NCBI GenBank assembly: GCA_027083045.1
Contig: JALWQP010000083.1
Location: 1-19,095, forward strand
Direction of reading: 5' to 3'
Length of the DNA: 19,095 nucleotides
Origin: Desulfurococcales archaeon
GTDB taxonomy: Archaea > Thermoproteota > Thermoprotei_A > Sulfolobales > Desulfurococcaceae
The notes below the pieces were generated by a model. The model made no database searches. It worked only from the letters and a program-made list of their open reading frames with translations, and was not told the DNA's origin. Both the position numbers and the translations under genes were made by a program. Shown piece after piece: positions 5,682 through 14,285 of the stretch (its first letter is position 1; each line of letters opens with the position of its first letter).

Positions 5682-8639
5682 TTAGTGTTTCTTGACAAAG
5701 GCCACGATTATGCTTATGATCACTAGTATTAATATTATAATGCTGAGTATCTGCAGTGTTCCAACTGTTCCCTTGAGGCTGCTGACGTCTGATGATGTTG
5801 ACTCTGTTGTTGACTTGAGGCTATTAATGCTTGCCTGTAGTGATGATATTGTTCCTTCCAGTGCCGATATCTTGTTGTTGACCTGTCCGAGTGATTGAGA
5901 TAGTGTCGCGGCGAGCTTTGAGATAGACTGCTGCATTGTGGCTGTGAAGTTCTGCATTGATGCTGATAGCTGGTTGAATGCCTGTGACACCTGTGCACCT
6001 AGCTGCTGTGCTAGCTGTGTTCTTAGTTCTGCTATCTGTTTCTGCATCTGGCTCTGTAAGTTGGTTAGCTGTGTCTGTAGGTTACCTATCTGCTCCTGCA
6101 TCTGTGATAGCTGTTTCTGCGTGGCTGGCAGTGATGTCACCTGTATTGATGAGACCGCAGGCAATGCTACCTGGTCACTGTACGCGATGACCAGTAGCTC
6201 GTAGGTATAGTATGGCTGTAGGGTCTTAGTGATGTCGGCCGGTATCTCGATCTTGAACTGGCCTGCGCCGGATGGTATTGCATCGCCTGTATAGATGACC
6301 TTGTTGGTTGTAGTGTCGATCAATAGGTACTTAGCATGAAGTGTTCCCTGCCCGGTTACCGATACGAAGGTCACGTAGGGCTCGCCGACGATGATCGGCC
6401 TCGGGTTAATGCTTAGTATCTTAGTGAATACTGGTGTGCCGAAGTACCAGGTGCTTGGAGTGAACGGGTATGTTGGGTCTCTGAAGGCCTTTAGGGTTGC
6501 TGTTTGTGCGTCCTTGTTGAAGTTGTCTAGGTAGAATGGTCCGTCGCTCACCCAAGCGTTGCCGTGTTCATTGATCCAGTTTACTAGGTTCTTGAGCCTC
6601 TGTACAAACTCCTGGTCAGTCATTAGCACTTTACCGTTTACGTCAAATATGCTCTTGTAGTCTGACGGTATTGCACCTTTAGCGATGAGTTCCTCAGCAA
6701 CTTTCTTGACATCCTGCACTACCGAAGGAACTACCAGGTCAATTACCGGTATACCCTGTGCTTCGCTTCTATCACTGCTTAGGGCATAAGTCTTGAGGTC
6801 GAATGCGAGATAGAACTCTAGTATGTCAAGCTCGATCGGTACGGATGGACTGAAGATAGCGTAGTCAGCAATGTAGTTGGGGTCAAAGTGCCAGTAGTCT
6901 AGGTATACGTCTACCTTGCCAGTGTCCCAGTGGAATACGTAGCCCTTGATCGGCTGTAGGCTGAACTTTAGCGGGCCTGATATGCTGCTCTCAAGGCTGC
7001 TCTTTGTCGGGTTGTATGCTATGTCGAACAACAGTGCTAGGTAGCCGACTATGTCGGCCCAGGTTATCGTGGTGCCGTCATGCCACTTGCTACCTAGTAG
7101 CTTGCTGAAGTCAAAGGTTACCTTGCTCTTGGCGGTCACACCACTACCGACTGGTACCCACTTCTCCTTATTGGCGTCCCAGATCACTGCATCGCTGGGC
7201 ACGGTTATTGAGCCTTTGGGCCCTGCTGTCTGGACTGTCCATGATACTCTGAACGGTATTGGCTCGCCGTTGAATGGGTTCCTCCAGTCTGATGGGTCGG
7301 TGGTCGCTCTCATTATGTCCACACTGTATACGTCTTGGAAGCCGCCCCAGTCGTTCCAAATGCTGCTAGGCGTCCATACGTGTAGATGCCCTATACGTAC
7401 TACTCCATTGGGTGTGTCCATGGTACGTAGGTTGAATGGACTTCTTAGACCACTTCCTAGGTCATCGGTTATTCCGGTCACATAGCTTGCGTATGGCTGT
7501 AGCTCTAATCTGGTTGCCACCCATACACGTACTGAGTCATGAATTATAAGGATGGTCGCGTTCCTGTATAGCCAGATGTACTCCTGCTTGCTGGTGAACT
7601 GGCCATTGAATATCTTCTTGGTTAATTCATCGATTGTTTTGTTATGGTAGTTCCACCATGCAGGGTTCTGTAGACCTGGTAGCCATCCGAACCATGGTGC
7701 GCCGAACTGACAGATTGTCACTGAGTCCCACTTGTCCATACCGCCCTTGCCCCATCCTTCGGTGTAGATCTGCCACTTGAGGTCTGCAGGGTTGGTGAAG
7801 TATACTGTCCTGATTGCCTGACCAAAGGTCATGTACATTCTATCCACAGTAAAGCCGACCGCTACTAATGCGTTAGCTAGCATGTCACCAATCTCCTTTC
7901 TCTCGTCCTCGGTTCTGATGACGAACTTTATGACTATAGGTTTGCCGTCATAGTACCACTTACCGTTGACTAGCTTTGCGCCAGCCGCTGTTAGTGCCTG
8001 GCTTATCATCTTGGCTGCTAATGTCGGGTTGTATGTGAACTGGTACTCTGCTACAATGTCGGCGATTATCGTGTAGGTCGGGTCATATATTGATAGGAAT
8101 GTATACATTGGGGCAGCATAATTACGGTAGATGTTCTGAATAATATACTTTCTATCGATCAAATAGTTGACAGCGAATCTAACCTTTCTAAATGCGAACG
8201 GATTGATACCCTTACCAGGATAAGCACCGAACTCGACATAGGTCTTGCCGTTAGTGTGGTTAACGTAAACTATTGCACCCACTGGTACGTTCTCCATCTT
8301 AGCGATCTGCTCAGCAGTATATGTTCCGTTATAGGTCTTCGTATATACCGGAGCCGGATTAAGTAGAAAATCAACTATACCGCTAGGCGGGGTCAATAGC
8401 TTAACATCGGCGGGCAACTGTGTAGCCTGCTGTGGACGCAGACCGAATAGATATACATCGATAGACTTCCCTATAGCATAGGGCACCTGATCAGTGGGCA
8501 GAGCCGAGTATATTAACTCATTAGCAGCAGGTCCTTTTTCGTTCTGCTGAATTGTCTGAGCCTGCAATGCGAATGAGAGAGTGGCTCCATATGCTAGGAG
8601 TATAACTGCTAGTAGAACTATACCTAGGAGTCTTTTCAT
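5682..8639 (-). CDS. Membrane-anchored ABC transporter substrate-binding protein, SBP_bac_5 family, apparently circularly permuted
   Basis: This is the extracellular receptor of the importer. Residues 1-25 form a signal peptide. A lobe with VRFAVNYLIDR (153-163), NPTLAAKMISQALTAAGA (204-221) and a TEGWGKGGMDKWD stretch (293-305) resembles the second half of SBP_bac_5. Residues 412-735, with VRIGHLHVWTP (414-424), WHDGTTITWADIVGYL (519-534) and NFNKDAQTATLKAFRDPTY (706-724), resemble the first half. The two halves are therefore in reversed order. A beta-rich domain (about 740-835) leads to a Gln/Ser-rich coiled-coil stalk (about 838-958), a transmembrane helix (961-981) and a short basic tail. 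ATG 8639 has GGGGTG 8 nt upstream and a TATA box at 8689-8697. The 985 residues exceed the usual 500-600 because of the stalk and the extra domains. Substrate is unknown. Confidence 0.9.
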   Translation of the reverse strand: MKRLLGIVLLAVILLAYGATLSFALQAQTIQQNEKGPAANELIYSALPTDQVPYAIGKSIDVYLFGLRPQQATQLPADVKLLTPPSGIVDFLLNPAPVYTKTYNGTYTAEQIAKMENVPVGAIVYVNHTNGKTYVEFGAYPGKGINPFAFRKVRFAVNYLIDRKYIIQNIYRNYAAPMYTFLSIYDPTYTIIADIVAEYQFTYNPTLAAKMISQALTAAGAKLVNGKWYYDGKPIVIKFVIRTEDERKEIGDMLANALVAVGFTVDRMYMTFGQAIRTVYFTNPADLKWQIYTEGWGKGGMDKWDSVTICQFGAPWFGWLPGLQNPAWWNYHNKTIDELTKKIFNGQFTSKQEYIWLYRNATILIIHDSVRVWVATRLELQPYASYVTGITDDLGSGLRSPFNLRTMDTPNGVVRIGHLHVWTPSSIWNDWGGFQDVYSVDIMRATTDPSDWRNPFNGEPIPFRVSWTVQTAGPKGSITVPSDAVIWDANKEKWVPVGSGVTAKSKVTFDFSKLLGSKWHDGTTITWADIVGYLALLFDIAYNPTKSSLESSISGPLKFSLQPIKGYVFHWDTGKVDVYLDYWHFDPNYIADYAIFSPSVPIELDILEFYLAFDLKTYALSSDRSEAQGIPVIDLVVPSVVQDVKKVAEELIAKGAIPSDYKSIFDVNGKVLMTDQEFVQRLKNLVNWINEHGNAWVSDGPFYLDNFNKDAQTATLKAFRDPTYPFTPSTWYFGTPVFTKILSINPRPIIVGEPYVTFVSVTGQGTLHAKYLLIDTTTNKVIYTGDAIPSGAGQFKIEIPADITKTLQPYYTYELLVIAYSDQVALPAVSSIQVTSLPATQKQLSQMQEQIGNLQTQLTNLQSQMQKQIAELRTQLAQQLGAQVSQAFNQLSASMQNFTATMQQSISKLAATLSQSLGQVNNKISALEGTISSLQASINSLKSTTESTSSDVSSLKGTVGTLQILSIIILILVIISIIVAFVKKH

Positions 8640-8688
8640 AAGTTACACACCCCTAATCGGGTTCCACTCTATAGTGTTTTTCATGTGG

Positions 8689-8697
8689 CTATAAAAA
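8689..8697 (-). promoter_or_regulatory. TATA box of the binding-protein gene
   Basis: The minus strand reads TTTTTATAG preceded by a purine-rich AAGC. It predicts a start near 8668 and a leader of about 28 nt that contains the GGGGTG ribosome site at 8648-8653. Spacing fits an archaeal promoter well. Confidence 0.6.
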
Positions 8698-8796
8698 GCT
8701 TATCCATTGCATATCTGTGTATATAGAATCTATATATTCTTGCTTATGATTGTGGGATTAATTAAGACAGATGAGCACAGGTATTCAATTATTATC

Positions 8797-9642
8797 CTAC
8801 AACCTATGCGACAACTTACGATATCTACGATACAACAGATATACTCCAATTAATATAAGTATCGAGACCAGTAGCAATAAGGCCCAATTCGACCTAGCAT
8901 CTATGATTAGTTCATTACCTAAAAGCTTTGACTCAAATATGAAGAACAAATGATAAGCTGTTAGCAAGACACGCAGATATTCTCTAGTGTTAGGTAGTGT
9001 TATATTATTGTCTCCGGGCCCGATCGCTATATGGCCCACATAATTAGTGTCATCGGTATATGTCAAATTATAGTATACATCGAGGCTTGGCTCACCTATT
9101 TTCTCGATCACAAGTCCTTTATTCACTAGGGCAACAACGAGACTGGCTTTATAGAAGCTTGATCCCTGATAAGTGTGAAATCTAGGACCATTATAAAACA
9201 CGTATGCTACTGGTACAGTGACTTTCGTAAAATTATCCCATAATCTGATCGAGTAACCCCTCGTAGTAGGTTCAACGGGAAGAGTGAGAACACGATCGAT
9301 AGCTGGATTAAAACCAACTATAGGTTTGAACAATGCCAGGGTCACATTATATATTGGCTTTGTCGAATTGTATGGATAAATAATCACCCTGAGCATTATA
9401 GGAGTCGCATTAGATAAGAACGGTGGTTTCATCAAAACATCAATTCCTGTCAGATGAACATACACGAACTGCTCGAGAGGCCTTGTTTTTAGTTCGACCC
9501 TGATATGAGTATTATATTCAGGGTTTACTATGTAAACGATTGGGATCGAAAATAAAGCAATAACGAGTAGCGTAAGTAAAATGATCGTTTTCCTATACTC
9601 TTTCTTCAATTGTTCTTTCCTTGTTGGCAAAACAGTCACCAC
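8797..9642 (-). CDS. Unrecognised membrane protein with extracytoplasmic domain
   Basis: I do not recognise this 281-residue protein. A basic cytoplasmic N-terminus (RKEQLKKEYRK) precedes TM1 at about 19-39. An extracytoplasmic beta-rich domain of about 210 residues follows, with several N-x-S/T sequons (for example NST, NVT, NFT, NLT). A second helix at about 252-270 and a basic tail close it. The start is one of two tandem GTG codons (9642 or 9639). It lies between the binding-protein gene and the ATPase genes of the transporter on the same strand, and ends about 160 nt before the binding-protein gene. An accessory role at the cell surface is only a guess from position. Confidence 0.7.
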   Translation of the reverse strand: MVTVLPTRKEQLKKEYRKTIILLTLLVIALFSIPIVYIVNPEYNTHIRVELKTRPLEQFVYVHLTGIDVLMKPPFLSNATPIMLRVIIYPYNSTKPIYNVTLALFKPIVGFNPAIDRVLTLPVEPTTRGYSIRLWDNFTKVTVPVAYVFYNGPRFHTYQGSSFYKASLVVALVNKGLVIEKIGEPSLDVYYNLTYTDDTNYVGHIAIGPGDNNITLPNTREYLRVLLTAYHLFFIFESKLLGNELIIDARSNWALLLLVSILILIGVYLLYRRYRKLSHRL

Positions 9643-9765
9643 TGAATAAACAACCTAACCATTAATAGTCTTACACCTGAGAATTGAAAATAAAAGATTT
9701 GTTAACCTTTAAGCTCGTTATTCCTAAATTAGATATAGATTATATGCAATGGTGCGAAAAAGGCC

Positions 9766-10332
9766 ATGCCAGGATCAAAAAAGACAAAAATCATTGATGA
9801 CGAGAGAAAAAGGCTAATAAAGCACGCGATACTCATGTTCCTATTTATGATGCTTGCATTAGGACTAAGTTTTGCGTCAATGGTATCATTCAATTACACA
9901 AAGATCGTTACTCTTGAAAACTTTCATTTATCACCTGGTAAAATGTATACAGTCTATCAATTAACAAACATAACGGACACCTCTCTGATCATTGATAATA
10001 CCTCATATATCAAGTTTTCACCGACTTCGCACGGCACAGCAAAGATCCTGATGACAGATGTAGTCTATAACAAGAGCGAATTGCTAACGATTAATAACTA
10101 TAAAGGAGCTGAGTACCCCATATCATCGCTTGACTCAGTCATAACAATTGGATCAGTTACCGGGCAGGACTGCACTGTTAATATTACCATATACATTAGT
10201 GGCCGCGAGCACAAGCTATCAATCCTCGCGATCCCAGGAATGGTGGCAGCATTAGTATCATTAGCTCTAATGTTCAAATTATTAGTGCAGTATACACTAA
10301 GCAGGGTTCCATATGGTCAAAAGAAGAGATAA
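9766..10332 (+). CDS. Unrecognised small membrane protein
   Basis: I do not recognise this 188-residue protein. It has the same plan as the neighbouring 281-residue protein: a charged N-terminus (KKTKIIDDERKRLIKH), TM1 at about 20-42, a sequon-rich extracytoplasmic domain of about 110 residues, a second helix at about 152-172 and a basic tail. It is transcribed divergently from that neighbour and convergently with the ATPase genes. ATG 9766 has GGTG 11 nt upstream. The codon pattern and the clean topology support a real gene. No function can be assigned. Confidence 0.65.
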   Translation: MPGSKKTKIIDDERKRLIKHAILMFLFMMLALGLSFASMVSFNYTKIVTLENFHLSPGKMYTVYQLTNITDTSLIIDNTSYIKFSPTSHGTAKILMTDVVYNKSELLTINNYKGAEYPISSLDSVITIGSVTGQDCTVNITIYISGREHKLSILAIPGMVAALVSLALMFKLLVQYTLSRVPYGQKKR

Positions 10333-10395
10333 TCATGCCTCAATATTCTACGATTTGTATTTGCCAAAAATGAGAGATAGGCTTGGCAGGGAAGA

Positions 10396-11538
10396 CTACT
10401 TCTTTGTTAGCTCCCTTACTTCCTCAGGTGTACCATATAGCCAGCAAGACACGTAATGATCTTTCTCAACTTCTATAAGCGGAGGTTCTTCTGTCTCACA
10501 ATACCTCTGTATTTCGGTTGTCTTATCATACGTTACACATCTAGGCCTGAACCTACATCCCGGCGGTATATTGATAGGGCTAGGGACTTCGCCTTTTATC
10601 GGGAGCTCTCTAAGGATCTTCCTGTATCTCGGGTCAGGCTCCGGGATCGCGGATATTAGCGCCTTTGTATATGGATGCAACGGGTTCTCCAGAACGCGAC
10701 GAGTATTGCCCATTTCGACTATTCTGCCCAGGTACATTATGGCGATCCTATCACAGATATATCTAGCTAGTGCGAGGTCATGCGTAATGAACACGTAGGT
10801 CAGCTTGTACCTCTCCTTCAACTCCATCATTAGTTCGAGTATTTCTGCACGTATTGATACATCTAACATCGAGGTGGGCTCGTCCGCTACTATGAATCTC
10901 GGCTGTAGCAGCAATGCTCTGGCTATACCAACTCTTTGTCTCTGGCCACCCGAGAGCATGTGTGGATACCTGTTCAGAAACTCCTCGGGCGGCGTTAGCT
11001 TTACCTGCTCCAGCACACGCACAATTAGATCGTATCTTTCCTCCTTGGTTTCACCGATGCCGTGTATAACAAGTGGTTCCTCGAGTATCTTGTAGACTGT
11101 GAATCTCGGGTTAAGACTGCCGTATGGGTCCTGGAATATCATCTGCATCTCTTTACGTAGTGGTTTCAGATACTTGCTAGGTATTTTTGAGATGTCAACG
11201 CTCTTGTACTGATCGATGAATTTTGGATGATAGCCTATCTCTTCCCACTCCTTTAAGAGCCTTTCACGCGGCCTGTAAGCAATTATTCCCCCGACAGGAT
11301 CTACTAGGCGGAGGATAGTCTTACCTGTTGTGGTTTTACCACATCCGGATTCTCCAGCTAGACCAAAGGTTTCGCCTTCTTTTATGTCGAAGGATACGCC
11401 ATCAACAGCGTGGACATAGAGGGGGGGACGCCTCCTAATGACGTCGATGAAGCTTCTCCTTACAGGGAACCATGTACGCAGGTCTTTAACGTATAGGACG
11501 GTGTCATTATCCGGCTTGGGGACGTATATGTTGGGCAT
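10396..11538 (-). CDS. Peptide-type ABC transporter ATPase, DppF/OppF-like
   Basis: This is a cytoplasmic ATP-hydrolysing subunit of the importer. Walker A is GESGCGKT (62-69), the Q-loop is at MIFQDP (133-138), the signature is LSGGQ (195-199) and Walker B is FIVADE (215-220). The C-terminal oligopeptide-transporter domain contains HPYTKALISAIPEPD, a GCRFRPRC motif and further cysteines; in some OppD-type relatives such cysteines are reported to hold an iron-sulfur cluster. Between Walker A and the Q-loop there are about 40 residues more than in a typical ABC ATPase. The 380-residue length is slightly long for that reason. ATG 11538 lies 13 nt after the stop of the other ATPase gene, with GGGTGACC between. 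Confidence 0.93.
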   Translation of the reverse strand: MPNIYVPKPDNDTVLYVKDLRTWFPVRRSFIDVIRRRPPLYVHAVDGVSFDIKEGETFGLAGESGCGKTTTGKTILRLVDPVGGIIAYRPRERLLKEWEEIGYHPKFIDQYKSVDISKIPSKYLKPLRKEMQMIFQDPYGSLNPRFTVYKILEEPLVIHGIGETKEERYDLIVRVLEQVKLTPPEEFLNRYPHMLSGGQRQRVGIARALLLQPRFIVADEPTSMLDVSIRAEILELMMELKERYKLTYVFITHDLALARYICDRIAIMYLGRIVEMGNTRRVLENPLHPYTKALISAIPEPDPRYRKILRELPIKGEVPSPINIPPGCRFRPRCVTYDKTTEIQRYCETEEPPLIEVEKDHYVSCWLYGTPEEVRELTKK

Positions 11539-11551
11539 ACACGGTCACCCT

Positions 11552-12520
11552 TTATTTCTTTGCGTGGAGCCAACAAGATACATAATGACCGGGCTCCACC
11601 TCGATCACGGGTGGCTCTTCTTTATCACAGGGCTCAAACTTGAACTTACATCTCGGGGCAAAACGACATCCAGGCGGTGGGTTCGATAGGTCTGGCGGTA
11701 CACCGGGTATGAATTCCAGCTTGTGTATATCGCCTGTTAGCCTCGGGATACTAGCTAGTAATCCTCTAGTGTACGGGTGTTGCGGATTAAGGAATATTTG
11801 CTCCGCAGTACCGTACTCGACTATTTTACCAGCATACATGATCGCTACTTTCTCGGCCATTTCCGCAATGAGGCTGAGGTCATGGGTGATCAGAATGATC
11901 GACATCTGATGTTCACGCTGTAATCTCTTGAGCAGGTTCATGATCTGTGCTTGGACGACGACGTCGAGGGCCGTGGTCGGCTCGTCCGCAATTACTAGGG
12001 GCGGTCTTAGCGCTAGAGCCATTGCTATTACCACACGCTGCTTCATACCGCCCGAGAGCTCATGCGGATAGCTCTTGGCGCGCTTGGGATCGATGCCTAC
12101 CATTTCTAGGAGCTTGTAAACTTCTTTCATTGCTTCTTCTTTGGTCATATGTCTGTGGAGCATTAGTACTTCTGCTATCTGGTCACCAACAGTATATACT
12201 GGGTTTAACGCGTTCATTGCTCCCTGGAATACCATTGATATTTTCTTCCACCTGATCTGCTTTCTGAAATCCTCTTCGCTAAGCTTAAGTATGTTGCGTC
12301 CTTCAAATACTAGTTCCCCACCAACGATCTTGCCTGGTGGAGGCACCAGTCTGATGAGAGAGTAAGCAGTAGTGCTCTTACCACATCCCGACTCGCCAGC
12401 TATGCCTAGGACCTCACCTTTATTGAGCTTAAAAGAAACGCCGTCAACGGCTTTAACGACGCCCTTAGTGGTATAGAAATATGTTTTTAGATCCTTCACT
12501 TCTAGCAATGTCTCTGACAC
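11552..12520 (-). CDS. Peptide-type ABC transporter ATPase, DppD/OppD-like
   Basis: This is the second cytoplasmic ATPase, expected to pair with the DppF-like one. Walker A is GESGCGKS (42-49), the Q-loop is MVFQG (96-100), the signature is LSGGM (155-159) and Walker B is LVIADE (175-180). The C-terminal domain has HPYTRGLLASIPRL and the four-cysteine pattern GCRFAPRC...C...C. The length of 322 residues is usual. The start is GTG 12520, because the nearby ATG at 12524 is in another frame and GGGGTG lies at a suitable distance upstream. It heads a two-gene ATPase operon, divergent from the methyltransferase gene. The ATPase genes are about 1.8 kb from the binding-protein gene, with two membrane-protein genes between, so common membership is inferred from type and strand. 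Confidence 0.93.
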   Translation of the reverse strand: MSETLLEVKDLKTYFYTTKGVVKAVDGVSFKLNKGEVLGIAGESGCGKSTTAYSLIRLVPPPGKIVGGELVFEGRNILKLSEEDFRKQIRWKKISMVFQGAMNALNPVYTVGDQIAEVLMLHRHMTKEEAMKEVYKLLEMVGIDPKRAKSYPHELSGGMKQRVVIAMALALRPPLVIADEPTTALDVVVQAQIMNLLKRLQREHQMSIILITHDLSLIAEMAEKVAIMYAGKIVEYGTAEQIFLNPQHPYTRGLLASIPRLTGDIHKLEFIPGVPPDLSNPPPGCRFAPRCKFKFEPCDKEEPPVIEVEPGHYVSCWLHAKK

Positions 12521-12600
12521 TCATAAACACCCCATCAGAGGGAGTGACGAGTACGCAATACAATTTTTTCTTTATCCCCTTAGTTAAACTATGGCCTCTC

Positions 12601-12609
12601 TTTTATAAA
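12601..12609 (+). promoter_or_regulatory. TATA box of the methyltransferase / radical SAM operon
   Basis: TTTTATAAA preceded by CTCTC. It predicts a start near 12630 and a leader of about 24 nt before ATG 12654, which leaves the GGTG ribosome site inside the leader. The region to the left also has to hold the divergent ATPase promoter, for which I see no convincing TATA box. Confidence 0.55.
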
Positions 12610-12653
12610 CTTGATTCTATTAATAGAAACTATGAAGATCAGTGGTGTTCCTA

Positions 12654-13238
12654 ATGAGCCTAAAGAATCCACCGTTTATACCGACACCTATTAGTGTTGT
12701 TAGGAAAGCCCTTGAAATATCCAGGTGTGGGCCGGGAGATGTACTTTATGATTTAGGGGCGGGCGATGGACGTGTCGTAATAGAGGCTGCAAGGATTGGT
12801 GCATATGCTATTGCCGTGGAGATAGAGCATGATCTAGCCATGCTGATAAGGTATAAGGCTGAGGAGCTTGGTTTAAGAGACCGTATCAGCGTCCTCGAAG
12901 CCAGTTTCTACGATGTATACCTCGGTAACGCAACCATAGTGTATCAATACCTCTACCCATCTATTAATGAGGCGCTAGCCCCTAAGCTTGAAAGAGAACT
13001 CACCCTTGGATCAAGAATTATAACTATTGATTTCCCGATTAAATCATGGACTCCAGTGCTTGTCAAGAGAATGATCGATGAAGCTGGAATCATTAGGACA
13101 GTTTTCCTTTATATCAAAGGTTTAAGCGAGCCGAAAGCATCTCTATTGTCTTTAAAGCCTATTTGCCCCAAAATAATTGCTAGGCAGATGGGTGTGAGAC
13201 TTGATAGAGATCACGGAGAAAACACTGCTTTGGGGTAG
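12654..13238 (+). CDS. SAM-dependent methyltransferase, aKMT-like (probable protein lysine methyltransferase)
   Basis: The 194-residue protein begins PPFIPTPISVVRKALEIS and has the SAM-binding motif DLGAGDGRVV early, then AVEIE at the acidic second strand, and IVYQYLYPSINEALAPKLE in the post-motif region. This order and small size resemble the crenarchaeal broad-specificity protein lysine methyltransferase aKMT and its FAM173 relatives, known to methylate many surface lysines of thermophile proteins. It lacks an obvious N/DPPY motif of DNA methylases. I chose ATG 12654 over GTG 12642 because GGTG sits 8 nt upstream. The C-terminal tail (about 30 residues beyond LYIKG) is longer than in aKMT and overlaps the next gene by 38 nt. 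Confidence 0.75.
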   Translation: MSLKNPPFIPTPISVVRKALEISRCGPGDVLYDLGAGDGRVVIEAARIGAYAIAVEIEHDLAMLIRYKAEELGLRDRISVLEASFYDVYLGNATIVYQYLYPSINEALAPKLERELTLGSRIITIDFPIKSWTPVLVKRMIDEAGIIRTVFLYIKGLSEPKASLLSLKPICPKIIARQMGVRLDRDHGENTALG

Positions 13239-14244
13239 AAGACCCCTCTATTTTGTAAAGGGAGACAAGCTACTGGGATATATGGGGTTTGGAGTAATTG
13301 ATCGCGGTACAAACGTTCTACAGGTAAGACCAACGACCATATGCCCTCTCAGCTGTATTTTCTGCAGCGTAGACGCGGGTCCATTATCCATTAATAGGTG
13401 GGCCGAGTTCATTGTTGGGCTCGAGAGTCTCCTGAATACTGTTGACATAGTGGCAAGGTACAAGGAGACAAGTATAGAGGCGCTCATCGATACTATTGGC
13501 GAAGCACTAACGTATCCGTGGATAACACGTCTCATTAAGGAGCTTAAGACCCGTCCATACGTTTCGAGCGTGGCCCTCGAAACACATGGCGCTCTCCTTA
13601 CAAGAAAAACTATTGATCAGCTTGATGATGCAGGCCTCGATAGGATCAACTTAAGTATAGATACACTAAATCCTGAGAAGGCCCGCTTTCTCCAGGGCAC
13701 ACCTTGGTATAACGTTAAACGCGTCATGGAGATGGCGGAATACCTTGTCAGAGAAACGAGCATTGACCTGCATGTGACGCCTGTCTGGATTCCTGGCGTG
13801 AATGATGAAGATGTCGTCCAGGTTATCGAATGGGCTATAAGAATAGGAGCTGGAAAGAGATGGCCTCCTGTGACGATCCAAAAGTACAACGCCCATAAGT
13901 ATGGGAGAAAAATACCGGGAGTAAAGCCGTTGAGCTGGCGTTGTTTCTGGGAGAAAATTGAGGGGCTCGAGGCAAGACTCGGAGTGAAGCTCAGGTGGAG
14001 CATGAAGGAATGGGGAATGAGGAAAGCACGTCGCTACCCAGCACCTTTCAAAAAGGGTGATAGAGTCTATGCGAAGGTGCTGTCAAGAGGCGTATTGAGA
14101 GGAGAGTACATCGGTGTAACGATGGGTAAAGAATGGCTCATAACCCTCAGGAGGGGGAGGCTCAAACCAGGAGAAATAGTGGTCGCATACGTTACTGAGG
14201 ATCAAGATGGTCTATTGATCGGGAGAACTATGGGGAGGCTATAG
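13201..14244 (+). CDS. Radical SAM protein (COG2100-like) with C-terminal TRAM-like domain
   Basis: Residues 48-55 hold the radical SAM cluster motif CPLSCIFC (CxxxCxxC), so the protein should bind a 4Fe-4S cluster and cleave SAM reductively. A TIM-barrel core follows, with LETHGALL and DRINLSIDTLNPEKARFL. The last 60 or so residues (FKKGDRVYAKVLSRGVLRGEYIG onward) form a small beta-barrel like a TRAM domain, which binds RNA in other radical SAM enzymes. That makes an RNA-modification role possible but unproven. The start is TTG 13201 with GGTG upstream, chosen because the N-terminal WGRRPLYFVKGD part looks folded and conserved. It overlaps the methyltransferase gene by 38 nt in another frame, so the two are cotranscribed. 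Confidence 0.83.
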   Translation: MIEITEKTLLWGRRPLYFVKGDKLLGYMGFGVIDRGTNVLQVRPTTICPLSCIFCSVDAGPLSINRWAEFIVGLESLLNTVDIVARYKETSIEALIDTIGEALTYPWITRLIKELKTRPYVSSVALETHGALLTRKTIDQLDDAGLDRINLSIDTLNPEKARFLQGTPWYNVKRVMEMAEYLVRETSIDLHVTPVWIPGVNDEDVVQVIEWAIRIGAGKRWPPVTIQKYNAHKYGRKIPGVKPLSWRCFWEKIEGLEARLGVKLRWSMKEWGMRKARRYPAPFKKGDRVYAKVLSRGVLRGEYIGVTMGKEWLITLRRGRLKPGEIVVAYVTEDQDGLLIGRTMGRL

Positions 14245-14249
14245 GAAAG

Positions 14250-14258
14250 ATTTAATAA
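14250..14258 (+). promoter_or_regulatory. TATA box of the tRNA-Lys 3' half
   Basis: ATTTAATAA with an upstream purine run GGAAAG. It lies 6 nt after the radical SAM stop codon and predicts a start near 14280, just before the complementary extension of the 3' half. It supports independent transcription of this half. Confidence 0.6.
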
Positions 14259-14269
14259 TCCAGAAGAGA

Positions 14270-14282
14270 TACCTAGAAGACC
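14270..14282 (+). repeat. 13-bp direct repeat, left copy
   Basis: TACCTAGAAGACC, identical to 18220-18232. It lies 3 nt before the complementary extension of the tRNA 3' half, while the other copy lies 21 nt after the extension of the 5' half. The flanking bases do not match on either side, so the repeat is exactly 13 bp. Confidence 0.8.
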
Positions 14283-14285
14283 CTG

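Noticed and set aside
7051..7485. 144-codon plus-strand open frame inside the binding-protein gene
   Set aside because: Antisense shadow of a well-supported binding protein; no ribosome site or promoter on that strand.
8771..8953. 60-codon plus-strand open frame over the end of the 281-residue gene
   Set aside because: Composition is Ser/Asn/Leu-rich without pattern and most of it is antisense to a C-terminal membrane helix.
13617..14003. 128-codon minus-strand open frame under the radical SAM gene
   Set aside because: The sense strand encodes a conserved radical SAM core; the antisense product is low in features and has no start signals.
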